From positions 1-31,775 of the forward strand of contig CAKQPT010000025.1 in assembly GCA_934270345.1 (NCBI GenBank): DNA of 31,775 bases, given 5' to 3'. This DNA is from an uncultured Oribacterium sp. GTDB taxonomy: Bacteria > Bacillota > Clostridia > Lachnospirales > Lachnospiraceae. The position numbers were made by a program, and so were the translations under genes. Under the pieces are notes generated by a model. It was not told the DNA's origin. It did not search any database and saw only the letters and a program-made list of their open reading frames with translations. Shown here one piece after another: positions 7,463 to 16,097 of the stretch; positions within the stretch are counted from its first letter, which is position 1, and each line of letters begins with the position of its first letter.

Positions 7463-7900
7463 ATGAGTGATTCTACAAATGTAAAAGATATACTCGATAC
7501 CATGTTTAAGGGCATGGACGGCTTCGTGAATTCGAAAACCGTCGTCGGTGAGCCGGTGAAGGTCGGCGATGCCACCCTGATCCCGCTGATCGAGGTCAGT
7601 TGCGGCATGGGTGCCGGCGGCTACGTGAAGGAGAAGGATGCGAAAAACGGCGATGGTGGTGCGGGCGCACTGAGCTCGAAGATCACCCCGACCGCAATCC
7701 TCGTGCTTCAGAACGGAAATACGAAGCTCGTCAATATCAAGAACCAGGACGCCATCACGAAGCTCCTCGATATGCTTCCGGAAACCATCGATAAGATCAC
7801 CGGCGGCAATCGTATCTCGAAGAGTGCGCAGGCGGCCGCGGACGAGATGGCCGGAAAAGCGGAGTCGGAAACCGTCGTAGAGGATGCAGAAACCCTGTAA
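7463..7900 (+). CDS. ytfJ: GerW family sporulation protein YtfJ
   Basis: The 145-residue protein belongs to the GerW/YtfJ family, made in the forespore and needed for normal spore germination in Bacillus. Visible family features are the N-terminal segment ILDTMFKGM, VVGEPVKVGDATLIPLIEVSCGMGAGG and the Gly-rich stretch GDGGAGALSSKITPTAILVL. The start is preceded by AAGGAGGCTCAGT. It is the last gene of the cluster beginning at yicC. The presence of this gene suggests a spore-forming ancestor, but does not prove that this organism sporulates, since non-sporulating Clostridia also keep it. Confidence 0.93.
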   Translation: MSDSTNVKDILDTMFKGMDGFVNSKTVVGEPVKVGDATLIPLIEVSCGMGAGGYVKEKDAKNGDGGAGALSSKITPTAILVLQNGNTKLVNIKNQDAITKLLDMLPETIDKITGGNRISKSAQAAADEMAGKAESETVVEDAETL

Positions 7901-7965
7901 TGCCGGTATACTGACTTTACATTTCAGCTTACAGATGATATTTTAGAAAAAATGCGTAAAAGTAC

Positions 7966-7994
7966 TTGCAATACAAATGGAGATTTGTTATTAT
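7966..7994 (+). promoter_or_regulatory. Promoter of rpmB
   Basis: A -35 TTGCAA (7966-7971) and -10 TATTAT (7989-7994) are separated by 17 bp. About 65 bp of leader follows before the ribosome binding site GGGAGGTG of rpmB. The region is much richer in A/T than its surroundings. Confidence 0.75.
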
Positions 7995-8061
7995 AGGCGA
8001 GTCGCGAATTCAGGGGCATGATTGTGTCTCGATTCGATTAATTTGAAAGGGAGGTGCAACC

Positions 8062-8295
8062 ATGGCAAAGTGCGCAATTTGTGAGAAGGCAGTTCACTTC
8101 GGAAATCAGGTAAGCCATTCACATAGAAGATCAAACAAGATCTGGAAGGCTAACGTTAAGTCTGTTAGAGTAAAGGTAAATGGTGGTACAAAGAAGATGT
8201 ATGTATGTACTTCCTGCTTAAGATCCGGTAAGGTTGAGCGTGCATTCGGTACAGCCAAGGCTTCAGAGGCAGTAGCTGCAACAGAGAACGCTTAA
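8062..8295 (+). CDS. rpmB: 50S ribosomal protein L28, zinc-binding form
   Basis: L28 is a late-assembling protein of the large ribosomal subunit. The protein is 77 residues, with the family core GNQVSHSHRRSNKIWKANVK. Two cysteine pairs, CAIC (residues 4-7) and CTSC, form a zinc ribbon, so this is the cysteine-containing C+ version. The ATG follows a strong GGGAGGTGCAACC. Codons such as AGA, GTT and GTA are commoner than in neighbouring genes, as expected for a very highly expressed gene rather than for a transferred one. It is a single-gene unit with its own promoter and terminator. Confidence 0.97.
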   Translation: MAKCAICEKAVHFGNQVSHSHRRSNKIWKANVKSVRVKVNGGTKKMYVCTSCLRSGKVERAFGTAKASEAVAATENA

Positions 8296-8324
8296 TTTTG
8301 AGATCGTTTGATTGAAAGATTATT

Positions 8325-8357
8325 GGGCATTACGATCGATTCGTAATGCCCTTTTTT
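8325..8357 (+). terminator. Intrinsic terminator after rpmB
   Basis: An 11-bp perfect stem (GGGCATTACGA / TCGTAATGCCC) with loop TCGAT is followed by six T residues. Confidence 0.95.
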
Positions 8358-8360
8358 CTG

Positions 8361-8389
8361 TTTTAAGCTCTCTATAGATATGGTATAAT
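8361..8389 (+). promoter_or_regulatory. Promoter of the Asp23-fakA unit
   Basis: A perfect -10 TATAAT (8384-8389) with the extended-10 TGG directly before it lies 17 bp after a weak -35 TTTTAA (8361-8366). The extended -10 probably makes up for the weak -35. The downstream gene starts at 8436 behind TTCAGGAGGTACGAT. Confidence 0.7.
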
Positions 8390-8435
8390 CATTTTGTTTA
8401 TGATTTAATATAGATCCTTATTCAGGAGGTACGAT

Positions 8436-8792
8436 ATGAGAGGAACGATTGCATCCAAAATGGGTGAGATTCAGATAACGCCAGACGTTATTGCAGCCTA
8501 TGCGGGTATGACCGCCGTTGAGTGCTTCGGCATCGTGGGTATGGCGAAGGTTTCTGTACAGCAGGGCCTGGTCAAGCTCCTCAAGCGCGAGAGTCAGTCC
8601 AAGGGCATCCTCGTAACGATGGAGGAGGACGGAATCTCTCTGGACTTCCATGTTATCGTGGCATACGGCGTCAGCATTCAGGCGGTCGCGGAGAACCTGA
8701 TCGAGAACGTTCGGTACAAGGTAGAAGAGTATACTGGTATGAAGGTGAAGGATGTGAATGTCTATGTAGAGGGCGTTCGCGTCATTGACTGA
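8436..8792 (+). CDS. yloU: Asp23/Gls24 family protein (YloU-like)
   Basis: The 118-residue protein is an Asp23/Gls24 envelope-stress family member, with GEIQITPDVIAAYAGMTAVEC at its start and the closing VNVYVEGVRV typical of the family (DV-N-V-V-GV). Family members associate with the membrane and are implicated in envelope homeostasis; the exact biochemical role is unsettled. It comes 25 bp before fakA; the same pairing (yloU-yloV) in Bacillus supports a shared envelope/lipid context. Confidence 0.93.
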   Translation: MRGTIASKMGEIQITPDVIAAYAGMTAVECFGIVGMAKVSVQQGLVKLLKRESQSKGILVTMEEDGISLDFHVIVAYGVSIQAVAENLIENVRYKVEEYTGMKVKDVNVYVEGVRVID

Positions 8793-8817
8793 GTGGCTTT
8801 ACAAGGAGGAATTACCT

Positions 8818-10527
8818 GTGGGTAATCAGATAGATGCTTTACAGCTGAAAAATGCATTTCTGGCTGGCGCAAACAACTTAAACGCGAAGAAAGAGTGGAT
8901 CAATGAGTTAAACGTGTTCCCTGTACCGGATGGTGATACAGGTACGAACATGACCATGACCATCATGTCAGCCGCACGGGAGGTCGCTGCGATCGATGCA
9001 CCGACGCTCGAGAATGTGGCGAAGGCGATGGCCAGCGGCTCTCTTCGTGGCGCACGCGGTAACTCCGGCGTCATCCTGAGCCAGCTGATCCGTGGCTTCA
9101 CGAAGGAGATTCGGGAGCATGCGGACGAGGCAGGAATCGATAACCTGATCATGGCACGTGCCTTCAGCCGTGCGGTGGAGACGGCATATAAGGCCGTGAT
9201 GAAGCCGAAGGAGGGTACGATTCTGACTGTTGCGAAGGGCATGGCGGATCGCATCACCGAGCTTTCGGTGACCGATGAGGATCTCGTGACGATGCTCGAG
9301 AAGGTCGTTGCGTACGGTGACGAGGTGCTTGCGAAGACTCCGGAGATGCTTCCGGTACTGAAGGAGGCGGGCGTCGTTGATTCCGGCGGACAGGGCCTCA
9401 TGACGGTTGTCAAGGGCGCACTGGCTTCGCTCAAGGGAGAAGAGGTCACCCTCGATCTCGGTGATCAGGGCGCAGCGAAGGCCGAGGCACCGGTGGAGCG
9501 GAAGTCCCGTGGCGAGATCTCGACGGCGGATATCAAGTTCGGCTACTGCACCGAGTTCATGGTAAACGGTGATCACGAGTTCACGGACGAGGAAGTCGAC
9601 AGCCTGCGCGAGTGGCTCGGCGGGGTCGGTGACTCCATCGTATGCTTCTCGGATGAGAATATTATCAAGGTCCACGTCCATACAAATCACCCGGGCAATG
9701 CCTTCGAGAAGGGTCTCACCATGGGCTATCTCTCGAAGATGAAGGTCGATAACATGCGTCTCGAGCATCATGAGGTGCTCATCGAGGATGCGTCGAAGAT
9801 CGCAGAGGAAGAGAAGAAGGAAGAAGCGGCGCCTGCAGCCGCACCGGAGAAGCCGGCTGAGCCTGCGAAGGAGTATGGCTTCATCTCTGTATCCGCCGGT
9901 GAGGGCCTCACGGAGATCTTCCGCGGCATCGGTGTCGATTATGTCATCGAGGGCGGTCAGACGATGAACCCATCCACCGAGGACATCTTAAATGCCTGCG
10001 AGCAGGTCAATGCAGAGACGATCTTCGTTCTGCCGAATAATAAGAACATCATCCTCGCAGCCAACCAGGCAAAGGACATCATCGAGGATAAGACCATCAT
10101 CGTCGTTCCGACGAAGACGATCCCGCAGGGGATCACGGCGATGATCAGCTTCAGCCCGGATATGAGCCCGGAGGAGAACCTCGAGGCGATGAAGGACGCT
10201 TCCCAGTGTGTACGCACCGGTGAGATCACCTATGCGGTCCGCAACACCACCATCGACGGCCATGCCATCGAGAAGGATGACATCATGGCCCTGGGCGATG
10301 ACGGTCTGCTGGCTGTCGCGAAGGAGAAGGACCAGGCGGTGCTGGAGGCCGTCAAGGCGATGGTGAACGACGAATCCGAGATCATCACCATCTACTATGG
10401 TCAGGATATCCCGGAGGAGGAAGCCGAGGAACTGGCTGCGCGTATCCGCAAGGCGTACCCGCAGGTCGAGACCGAGCTTCAGTACGGCGGACAGCCGATC
10501 TACTACTATTTCCTGTCGGTCGAGTAA
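8818..10527 (+). CDS. fakA: Fatty acid kinase catalytic subunit (DAK2 domain)
   Basis: FakA phosphorylates fatty acids held by a FakB partner to acyl-phosphates for phospholipid synthesis. I chose GTG at 8818 because AAGGAGGA lies 7 bp before it; a TTG at 8785 is open in frame but overlaps the previous gene and has no site. From the GTG it is 569 residues. The N-terminal DAK2 domain has NVFPVPDGDTGTNM and GARGNSGVILSQ, the phosphate/Mg and nucleotide elements. A middle domain includes FGYCTEFM and KVHVHTNHPG, then a Glu/Ala/Pro linker, and a C-terminal DegV-like segment from about residue 355. FakB is not in the window. Confidence 0.93.
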   Translation: MGNQIDALQLKNAFLAGANNLNAKKEWINELNVFPVPDGDTGTNMTMTIMSAAREVAAIDAPTLENVAKAMASGSLRGARGNSGVILSQLIRGFTKEIREHADEAGIDNLIMARAFSRAVETAYKAVMKPKEGTILTVAKGMADRITELSVTDEDLVTMLEKVVAYGDEVLAKTPEMLPVLKEAGVVDSGGQGLMTVVKGALASLKGEEVTLDLGDQGAAKAEAPVERKSRGEISTADIKFGYCTEFMVNGDHEFTDEEVDSLREWLGGVGDSIVCFSDENIIKVHVHTNHPGNAFEKGLTMGYLSKMKVDNMRLEHHEVLIEDASKIAEEEKKEEAAPAAAPEKPAEPAKEYGFISVSAGEGLTEIFRGIGVDYVIEGGQTMNPSTEDILNACEQVNAETIFVLPNNKNIILAANQAKDIIEDKTIIVVPTKTIPQGITAMISFSPDMSPEENLEAMKDASQCVRTGEITYAVRNTTIDGHAIEKDDIMALGDDGLLAVAKEKDQAVLEAVKAMVNDESEIITIYYGQDIPEEEAEELAARIRKAYPQVETELQYGGQPIYYYFLSVE

Positions 10528-10542
10528 TCGTATGAACGAAGA

Positions 10543-10578
10543 GGAGCTCTTGAGGAAACTCAGGGGCTCTGTTTTTTT
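10543..10578 (+). terminator. Intrinsic terminator after fakA
   Basis: An 11-bp stem (GAGCTCTTGAG / CTCAGGGGCTC, two G-T pairs) capped by a GAAA tetraloop is followed by TG and seven T residues. It separates fakA from recG, so recG needs read-through or its own promoter; I see no convincing promoter in the following 110 bp. Confidence 0.92.
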
Positions 10579-10691
10579 CGGATGGTACGCGTGAGCGCGT
10601 CGGTACAGTGGATAGTTCGGCTGCATTGAACGACAGGTGGCAGGCGGTCGCAGCTTCGCCCGGGTGGAGAAGCACGTGGAATGGAGTGCGT

Positions 10692-12728
10692 ATGGAACTT
10701 ACAGAACTGAAGGGCATCGGCCCGAAAACCGAAAAGCTGTTTCAGAAGCTGGGCATCCGGACCGTGGAGGACCTCGTCTACGATTTCCCGCATACCTATC
10801 TCAGCTACCCGAAGACGCAGCCGGTGGGCAGTCTTGTCGATGGGGAACAGCAGGCGGTGATGGGCATGCTCGAGAAGGATGCGACGGTGGTGAATCTCCA
10901 CGGCCTCCTCATGACGACGGCCTATGTGCGGGATCTCTCGGGAAAGCTGCGCCTCAGCTGGTTCAACTCGGCGTTTCTGAAGAGCACGCTGCGGGCCGGG
11001 ACCGTGCTGGTCTTCCTCGGAAAGGTCTCGAGTTTCAAGGGGCAGAAGACGATGCAGCAGCCGCGGATCTTCCGCCCGGAGGAGTATGCGGCGAAGCTGG
11101 GCACACTGGAGCCGGTCTACGGGCAGACGAAGGGACTCTCGAATAACGCGATCCTGAAGGCGGTTCGCCAGGCGATGGAGGTCGCGGTGATCCGTCCGGA
11201 TTTCGTCCCGGAGAGCATCCGCTATAACCGGACACTGATGGATATGCGGACAGCGATTCGGACAATGCATTTTCCGGAGAGTATGGATCAGTTCGAAGCG
11301 GCCCGAAAGCGGCTCGCATTTAACGAGCTGTTTCTCTTCTCCCTGGCGCTGGCGGAGAAGAAGGCGCATCATGCGGCAGAGAAATCGGTCTTTGTGATCA
11401 AGGTGCATTCGGAGGTGGCGACGCTGGTCGAGAAGCTGCCATTCCGGCTGACGGAAGGGCAGAAGGCGGCGGTGCGTGACATCGGCGCAGATATGGGCTC
11501 CGATTTCGTGATGAACCGCCTCGTGCAGGGCGATGTCGGCTCCGGAAAGACCATCGTCGCCTTCCTCGCGATGCTGGAAACGGCGCTGAGCGGTTACCAG
11601 GCGGCCCTGATGGCGCCGACGGAGATCCTCGCGGAGCAGCACTATGCGAAGATGAAGGCGATGATCGAGTCGTATGCCCTCCCGCTTCGCCCGGTGCTCG
11701 TGACGGGCTCGATGACGGCGAAGGAGCGGAAGACGCTCTATGAGCGCATCGCCACCCACGATGCGGACCTCATCATTGGCACCCATGCCCTGTTTCAGGA
11801 GAAGGTCGTGTATGATCAGCTCGCACTCGTGATCACGGATGAGCAGCACCGCTTCGGCGTGAATCAGCGGCAGGAGCTGTCGGAAAAGGGGCAGCGGCCG
11901 CATACACTCGTGATGTCGGCGACCCCGATCCCGCGGACCCTCGCGATGCTCGTCTATGCGGATATGCAGGTGAGTCTGATCCGGGAGAAGCCGGCGGACC
12001 GCCTGCCGATCCGGAACGCGGTGGTCGATGAGAATTATCGGAAAAATGCCTATAAATTCATCTACGAGGAGATCCGGAAGGGACGGCAGGCCTACATCAT
12101 CTGTCCGATGGTGGAGCCGAACGATATGCTCGATCTCGAGAATGTATCTGATTATGTGCAAAAGATCCGTAAAATTTTCCCAAAAGAAGTGAAGATCGGG
12201 AAACTCCATGGTAAGATGAAGCCGGCAGAAAAAGAAGACATCATGGCGCGCTTTCTCGCGCGGGAGATCGACCTCCTCGTGTCGACCACGGTCGTCGAGG
12301 TCGGGGTCGATGTGCCGAATGCGACGGTGATGATGGTGGAGAATGCAGAGCGCTTCGGACTCGCCCAGCTGCACCAGCTGCGCGGACGTGTCGGACGCTC
12401 GGAGCATCAGAGCTTCTGCATCTTCGTCGATACGCAGAACTCGGAGAAGTCGAAGCAGCGACTGCAGATCCTCGCCCACTCAAACGATGGCTTCGAGATC
12501 GCAGAGCAGGACCTGAAACTTCGGGGACCGGGCGACATCTTCGGTGTCCGTCAGTCGGGCGCACTGGATTTCGCCATCGCGGACATCTATGAGGACGGCG
12601 CGCTTCTCCGAGAAGCGGCGGAGGATGCAGCCTTCGTACTGAAGACGGATGCGGCGCTGTCGCTTCCGGAGCATGCAGAGCTTCGAAAAGCGCTCGACCG
12701 CTTCCTCGCGAAGAGCTGTACGCTGTAG
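10692..12728 (+). CDS. recG: ATP-dependent DNA helicase RecG
   Basis: RecG remodels stalled forks and branched DNA. From ATG 10692 the protein is 678 residues, close to the family length, and starts MELTELKGIGPKTEKLFQKL, the usual N-terminal helix-hairpin-helix-like segment; an upstream GTG at 10608 adds 28 unconvincing residues. An OB-fold wedge domain covers about residues 50-160. Helicase motifs are Walker A GDVGSGKT, motif Ia PTEILAEQH, Walker B DEQHRFG, motif III SATPIPRT and motif VI QLRGRVGRSEH. The terminal region ends with the RecG-specific block GPGDIFGVRQSG. It leads into rsmD after about 150 bp. Confidence 0.96.
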   Translation: MELTELKGIGPKTEKLFQKLGIRTVEDLVYDFPHTYLSYPKTQPVGSLVDGEQQAVMGMLEKDATVVNLHGLLMTTAYVRDLSGKLRLSWFNSAFLKSTLRAGTVLVFLGKVSSFKGQKTMQQPRIFRPEEYAAKLGTLEPVYGQTKGLSNNAILKAVRQAMEVAVIRPDFVPESIRYNRTLMDMRTAIRTMHFPESMDQFEAARKRLAFNELFLFSLALAEKKAHHAAEKSVFVIKVHSEVATLVEKLPFRLTEGQKAAVRDIGADMGSDFVMNRLVQGDVGSGKTIVAFLAMLETALSGYQAALMAPTEILAEQHYAKMKAMIESYALPLRPVLVTGSMTAKERKTLYERIATHDADLIIGTHALFQEKVVYDQLALVITDEQHRFGVNQRQELSEKGQRPHTLVMSATPIPRTLAMLVYADMQVSLIREKPADRLPIRNAVVDENYRKNAYKFIYEEIRKGRQAYIICPMVEPNDMLDLENVSDYVQKIRKIFPKEVKIGKLHGKMKPAEKEDIMARFLAREIDLLVSTTVVEVGVDVPNATVMMVENAERFGLAQLHQLRGRVGRSEHQSFCIFVDTQNSEKSKQRLQILAHSNDGFEIAEQDLKLRGPGDIFGVRQSGALDFAIADIYEDGALLREAAEDAAFVLKTDAALSLPEHAELRKALDRFLAKSCTL

Positions 12729-12799
12729 GGCCTGTGCTGTCGACGAAAGCCGGAGGGCGGCCTCAATCGGATGCCCGGGATGGGCGATGGAAGCGCGCT

Positions 12800-12828
12800 T
12801 TGACAGGAAGCATAGGCATCTTTATATT
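12800..12828 (+). promoter_or_regulatory. Promoter of rsmD
   Basis: A perfect -35 TTGACA (12800-12805) and a -10 TATATT (12823-12828) are 17 bp apart, 49 bp ahead of the rsmD ATG. The segment lies in the 148-bp gap after recG. Confidence 0.8.
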
Positions 12829-12876
12829 AAGAAGAAATAAGAAGAAAACAGAAGTGTTTATGGAAAGAGAGCAGAG

Positions 12877-13434
12877 ATGAGAGTAATTGCAGGAAGCGCA
12901 CGGAGCCTTCAGCTGAAGACCGTGGATTCGATGGATACCCGTCCGACACAGGACCGTATCAAGGAAACCCTTTTTAATATTTTACAGTTCGAGGTGCAGG
13001 GCATCGACTTCCTCGATCTCTTCGCGGGCTCCGGTGCGATTGGCATCGAGGCGATCTCCCGTGGTGCATGTCGTGCGGTCTTCGTCGACAACGCACCGAA
13101 GTCGATCCGCTGCATCCAGGAGAACCTCGAGCACTGCAAGTTCACCGACGAGGGCGTGGTGATCGCCTCCGATTATATGTCGGCGCTGAACCGCCTCCGG
13201 AATGCAGGCTACCACTTCAGCGTGGTCTTCATGGACCCGCCATATAATCACGGCTTCGAGCGGAAGGCGATGGATATCCTTCACGATATGGATTATGTCG
13301 ATGAGCATACGCTCTTCATCATCGAGGCAGATCTCGACGATGATCTGACGGAAGACATCGAGGCACTCGGCTACACGCTCGTACGTGAAAAGCTGTATAA
13401 GACGAACAAGCATGTTTTCTTCCGCAAAAAGTAA
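12877..13434 (+). CDS. rsmD: 16S rRNA (guanine966-N2)-methyltransferase
   Basis: RsmD methylates G966 of 16S rRNA. The 185-residue protein begins MRVIAGSARSLQL, as in the family, followed by TRPTQDRIKETLFNIL. SAM-binding motif I is visible as FLDLFAGSGAIGIEAISRGA, and the catalytic motif IV is DPPY. The ATG follows GAGAGCAGAG, a modest ribosome binding site. The rsmD-coaD order is widely conserved in Firmicutes. Length is typical. Confidence 0.96.
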   Translation: MRVIAGSARSLQLKTVDSMDTRPTQDRIKETLFNILQFEVQGIDFLDLFAGSGAIGIEAISRGACRAVFVDNAPKSIRCIQENLEHCKFTDEGVVIASDYMSALNRLRNAGYHFSVVFMDPPYNHGFERKAMDILHDMDYVDEHTLFIIEADLDDDLTEDIEALGYTLVREKLYKTNKHVFFRKK

Positions 13435-13465
13435 TAAAACGTAAGAGAAATTTGGAAGATCGGAC

Positions 13466-13493
13466 TTGTCAAACGACGAAAAAGGCATAAGAT
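13466..13493 (+). promoter_or_regulatory. Possible promoter of coaD
   Basis: TTGTCA (13466-13471) and TAAGAT (13488-13493) are 16 bp apart, 23 bp before the coaD ATG. Both hexamers are one or two bases from consensus, and rsmD read-through would also serve coaD. Confidence 0.5.
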
Positions 13494-13516
13494 AGTAGCC
13501 TGGAGAGAAGAACAGT

Positions 13517-14017
13517 ATGAAAATAGGAATCTATCCTGGATCCTTCGATCCGGTGACCTTCGGTCACCTGGACATCATCGAGCGCGGCGCGAAAATCGTC
13601 GATAAGCTCATCGTAGGCGTACTTACAAACAACGCGAAAACGCCGTTGTTTTCAAGTGAAGAACGTGTTAGAATGATTAATAATTTGACGAAACATCTCG
13701 ACAATGTCGAGGCGAAGGCCTTCGATGGCCTGACGGTCGACTTCGCACATGCGGAGGGCGCTACCGTGATCGTCAGAGGACTCCGTGCCGTGACGGACTT
13801 CGAGTACGAGCTTCAGCTCGCACAGACGAATAAGGTCATCGCGCCGGATATCGATACGATCTTTCTAACAACAAATCTGAAGTATTCCTATCTCAGCTCC
13901 AGCACCGTAAAGGAAATCGCAAGCTTCGGTGGCGATATCCATGAATTCGTGTCACCTGAGGTACAGGATAGAATGAAGGAAAAATTTAAGGCGGTTAAGA
14001 AACATGAGCAGAATTGA
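13517..14017 (+). CDS. coaD: Phosphopantetheine adenylyltransferase
   Basis: CoaD joins 4'-phosphopantetheine and ATP to give dephospho-CoA, the penultimate step of coenzyme A synthesis. The 166-residue protein has the nucleotidyltransferase T/HxGH motif in [19 protein letters not shown], the loop [13 protein letters not shown] and the second signature [18 protein letters not shown]. The start follows GGAGAGAAGAACAGT. The last 14 bp overlap the next gene, indicating co-translation. Length is standard. Confidence 0.97.
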   Translation: MKIGIYPGSFDPVTFGHLDIIERGAKIVDKLIVGVLTNNAKTPLFSSEERVRMINNLTKHLDNVEAKAFDGLTVDFAHAEGATVIVRGLRAVTDFEYELQLAQTNKVIAPDIDTIFLTTNLKYSYLSSSTVKEIASFGGDIHEFVSPEVQDRMKEKFKAVKKHEQN

Positions 14018-14618
14018 GCAGTTAATCGGTGAGATTGAGGAGTACATTGACAGCTGTAAGTATCAGCCACTGTCGAATTCGAAGATCCTTGTAAATAAAG
14101 AGGAGATGGAGGAGCTTCTGGTCGAGCTTCGTCTCCGTGTTCCGGATGAGATCAAGAAGTACCAGAAGATCATTTCCCAGCAGGATGCGATCCTCGCAGA
14201 TGCGAAGAACCAGGCAGAGAGCATGATTCAGGATGCGAAGCAGCAGACCGAGGAGATGGTTTCCGAGAACGAGATCATGCAGCAGGCTTACGCAAAGGCA
14301 AATGAACTCGTACAGCAGGCACAGGCACAGGCAGATCAGATCCTCGCAAATGCGACCGCTGAGTCCAACAACATGAAGCTGAACGCCATCCAGTACACCG
14401 ACTCCATCCTCGCCTCCATCGAGACCCTGATGAGTCATTCGATGGTCGAGCAGCAGTCGAGATACCAGGCGCTCATGGAGAACATGCAGCAGACCTATGA
14501 CGTCGTCGTCAGCAATCGTCGTGAGCTGAACACGGCAGTGTATCAGCCGGAGCCACAGCAGCAGGAGACCGCGGAGCAGCAGCCGGCAGCGCCAGCTCAG
14601 CAGAATGACGCACAGTAA
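14004..14618 (+). CDS. Coiled-coil protein, ATPase subunit H/DivIVA-like
   Basis: The 204-residue protein is mostly helix with no membrane segment. Residues about 50-165 are Gln/Ala/Glu-rich and periodic ([36 protein letters not shown]), the pattern of a long coiled coil. Residues about 173-204 are a disordered Gln/Pro/Ala tail. The N-terminus ([19 protein letters not shown]) is a separate short helical domain. Similar proteins next to coaD in Lachnospiraceae are usually labelled ATPase or V-type ATPase subunit H, which reflects coiled-coil resemblance only. The 14-bp overlap with coaD and a terminator at 14635 make it the end of the unit. A scaffold or cell-division role (DivIVA-like) is possible, not shown. 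Confidence 0.85.
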   Translation: MSRIEQLIGEIEEYIDSCKYQPLSNSKILVNKEEMEELLVELRLRVPDEIKKYQKIISQQDAILADAKNQAESMIQDAKQQTEEMVSENEIMQQAYAKANELVQQAQAQADQILANATAESNNMKLNAIQYTDSILASIETLMSHSMVEQQSRYQALMENMQQTYDVVVSNRRELNTAVYQPEPQQQETAEQQPAAPAQQNDAQ

Positions 14619-14634
14619 ATGACGTGATGAGACA

Positions 14635-14666
14635 GGCCGTGGAGCGAAAGCTCCACGACCTTTTCT
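14635..14666 (+). terminator. Intrinsic terminator after coaD unit
   Basis: GGCCGTGGAGC pairs with GCTCCACGACC (one mismatch) around a GAAA tetraloop, followed by TTTTCT. Confidence 0.85.
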
Positions 14667-14717
14667 GAGCAGCTGGGACGGTTCAGCCGGGTTCCGAAAA
14701 AAGTTTCAAATTAATGC

Positions 14718-14746
14718 TTGACACCCGCCCGTCTGTCTGATAATAT
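14718..14746 (+). promoter_or_regulatory. Promoter of tRNA-Pro
   Basis: Perfect -35 TTGACA (14718-14723), 17-bp spacer and -10 TAATAT (14741-14746). The expected start is about 40 bp before the tRNA. Confidence 0.88.
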
Positions 14747-14794
14747 CTTACCTGTTGTTGAGGCAGACAAAACACAGCAACGAAAACAAAACAT

Positions 14795-14868
14795 CGATGC
14801 GTGGCTCAGCTTGGTAGAGCGCTGCGTTCGGGACGCAGAGGTCGCTGGTTCGAATCCAGTCGCATCGA
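14795..14868 (+). tRNA. tRNA-Pro(CGG)
   Basis: The 74-nt gene folds fully: acceptor CGATGCG / CGCATCG with discriminator A, D-arm GCTC/GAGC, anticodon stem CTGCG/CGCAG with loop TTCGGGA (anticodon CGG, reading CCG) and T-arm CTGG TTCGAAT CCAG. CCA is not encoded. CCG is the dominant proline codon in the genes of this window, so this isoacceptor suits the local codon use. Confidence 0.97.
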
Positions 14869-14886
14869 CTACCCTTGGGACTGACT

Positions 14887-14916
14887 CGTAAGCATGGCTT
14901 ACGGGTTTTTCTTTTT
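14887..14916 (+). terminator. Terminator after tRNA-Pro
   Basis: A 7-bp stem CGTAAGC / GCTTACG with loop ATG is followed by GG and then TTTTTCTTTTT. Confidence 0.88.
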
Positions 14917-14947
14917 GTGTAATCATACATACAGGACGGAATGTTCA

Positions 14948-14976
14948 TTGATTCAGACCTCCGAAAATGATATTCT
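14948..14976 (+). promoter_or_regulatory. Promoter of the dgt-dnaG unit
   Basis: -35 TTGATT (14948-14953) and -10 TATTCT (14971-14976) with a 17-bp spacer, 44 bp before the dgt-like start codon. Confidence 0.65.
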
Positions 14977-15020
14977 AAGAGCAAACAATCATTCGGCTGT
15001 TGCATCAGATCGGAGGCAAG

Positions 15021-16079
15021 ATGAGCTGTATCAGAGAAGAACTGGAAGCGCTGGAGCGGGAGACCCTGTCGCCGTATGCGGCACTCTCCTCGGAATCGCA
15101 GGGAAGAGACCGGGCGGAGGAGCCGGACGATATACGCCCGTGCTTCGAGCGTGATCGTGACCGCATCATCCACTGTAAGGCCTTCCGCCGCCTCAAGCAT
15201 AAAACGCAGGTCTTCATCGCACCGGAGGGGGACCACTACCGCACGCGCCTCACACATACCCTGGAGGTCAGCCAGATCGCCCGTACCTTCGGCAAGGCAC
15301 TTCGCCTGAACGAGGACCTCGTCGAGGCCATCGCCCTCGGCCATGATCTCGGCCATACCCCGTTCGGGCACAGCGGCGAGCATGTACTGAACAGCCTCTG
15401 CCATGAGGGCTTCTCTCACGTCGAGCAGAGCGTCCGTGTCGTCGAGGTGCTGGAAAAGAACGGCCGGGGTCTCAATCTCACGAAGGAGGTGCGCGACGGC
15501 ATCCTGAACCACCGCACCTCGGGCCATCCGAACACTCTCGAGGGGCAGGCGGTCCGCTTCGCTGATAAGATCGCCTACATCAACCACGACATCGATGATT
15601 CGATCCGTGCAGGTCTCATCCGGGAAGAGGAGATCCCGTCGGAGATCAGCGACATCCTGGGGCACTCGGTGAAGGACCGCTTAAGTGTCCTGATCCATGA
15701 CGTGATCTATCAGTCGAAGGGGCAGCCGCTGCTCACGATGTCGGCACCGGTCGAGCATGCGATGCAGTCGCTTCGGGAGTGGATGTTCACGCATGTCTAC
15801 ATCGGCGGTGAGGCGAAGCAGGAGGAGGTCAAGGTCCGGCGTATGATGATCCTGCTGTTCCAGTATTACATGGATCATCCAGAGTCGATGACCGAGGAGT
15901 TCATCACCATGCTGGAGTCGAATCTCTCGAAGATCGCGTCGGACGACCCGGAGAAGGAGCTGAAGCGCCAGATCGCGCGTGAGCGCTCCGTCTGCGATTA
16001 CATCGCCGGCATGACCGACGATTACTGTATCTATAAATTCAAGGAGTATTTTGTGCCGGTCGGCTGGCAGAAGTTTTAG
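15021..16079 (+). CDS. dgt: Deoxyguanosinetriphosphate triphosphohydrolase-like protein
   Basis: This HD-domain enzyme family hydrolyses dNTPs (dGTP in the best-known case) to nucleoside and triphosphate. The start ATG 15021 has CGGAGG four bases before it and gives 352 residues. The metal ligands of the HD domain appear as RTRLTHTLEVSQIAR (first His), then ALGHDLGHTPFGHSGE (His-Asp), and later NHDIDDSI. The N-terminal block RDRDRIIHCKAFRRLKHKTQVF is typical of the dGTPase-like subgroup. It sits 18 bp before dnaG, an arrangement common in Clostridia that ties dNTP control to replication start. True substrate preference cannot be read from the sequence. Confidence 0.92.
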   Translation: MSCIREELEALERETLSPYAALSSESQGRDRAEEPDDIRPCFERDRDRIIHCKAFRRLKHKTQVFIAPEGDHYRTRLTHTLEVSQIARTFGKALRLNEDLVEAIALGHDLGHTPFGHSGEHVLNSLCHEGFSHVEQSVRVVEVLEKNGRGLNLTKEVRDGILNHRTSGHPNTLEGQAVRFADKIAYINHDIDDSIRAGLIREEEIPSEISDILGHSVKDRLSVLIHDVIYQSKGQPLLTMSAPVEHAMQSLREWMFTHVYIGGEAKQEEVKVRRMMILLFQYYMDHPESMTEEFITMLESNLSKIASDDPEKELKRQIARERSVCDYIAGMTDDYCIYKFKEYFVPVGWQKF

Positions 16080-16097
16080 AAGAACTGGAGAATCCGC

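Noticed and set aside
8785..8817. TTG start for fakA at 8785
   Set aside because: It overlaps the previous gene and lacks a ribosome binding site; GTG 8818 has AAGGAGGA 7 bp upstream.
10560..12479. 639-residue open frame on - opposite recG
   Set aside because: RecG helicase motifs on + are decisive; the antisense frame has biased composition only.
14711..14926. Minus-strand open frame containing DATGFEPATSASRTQRST
   Set aside because: This is the well-known false peptide produced by reading across the antisense of a tRNA gene.
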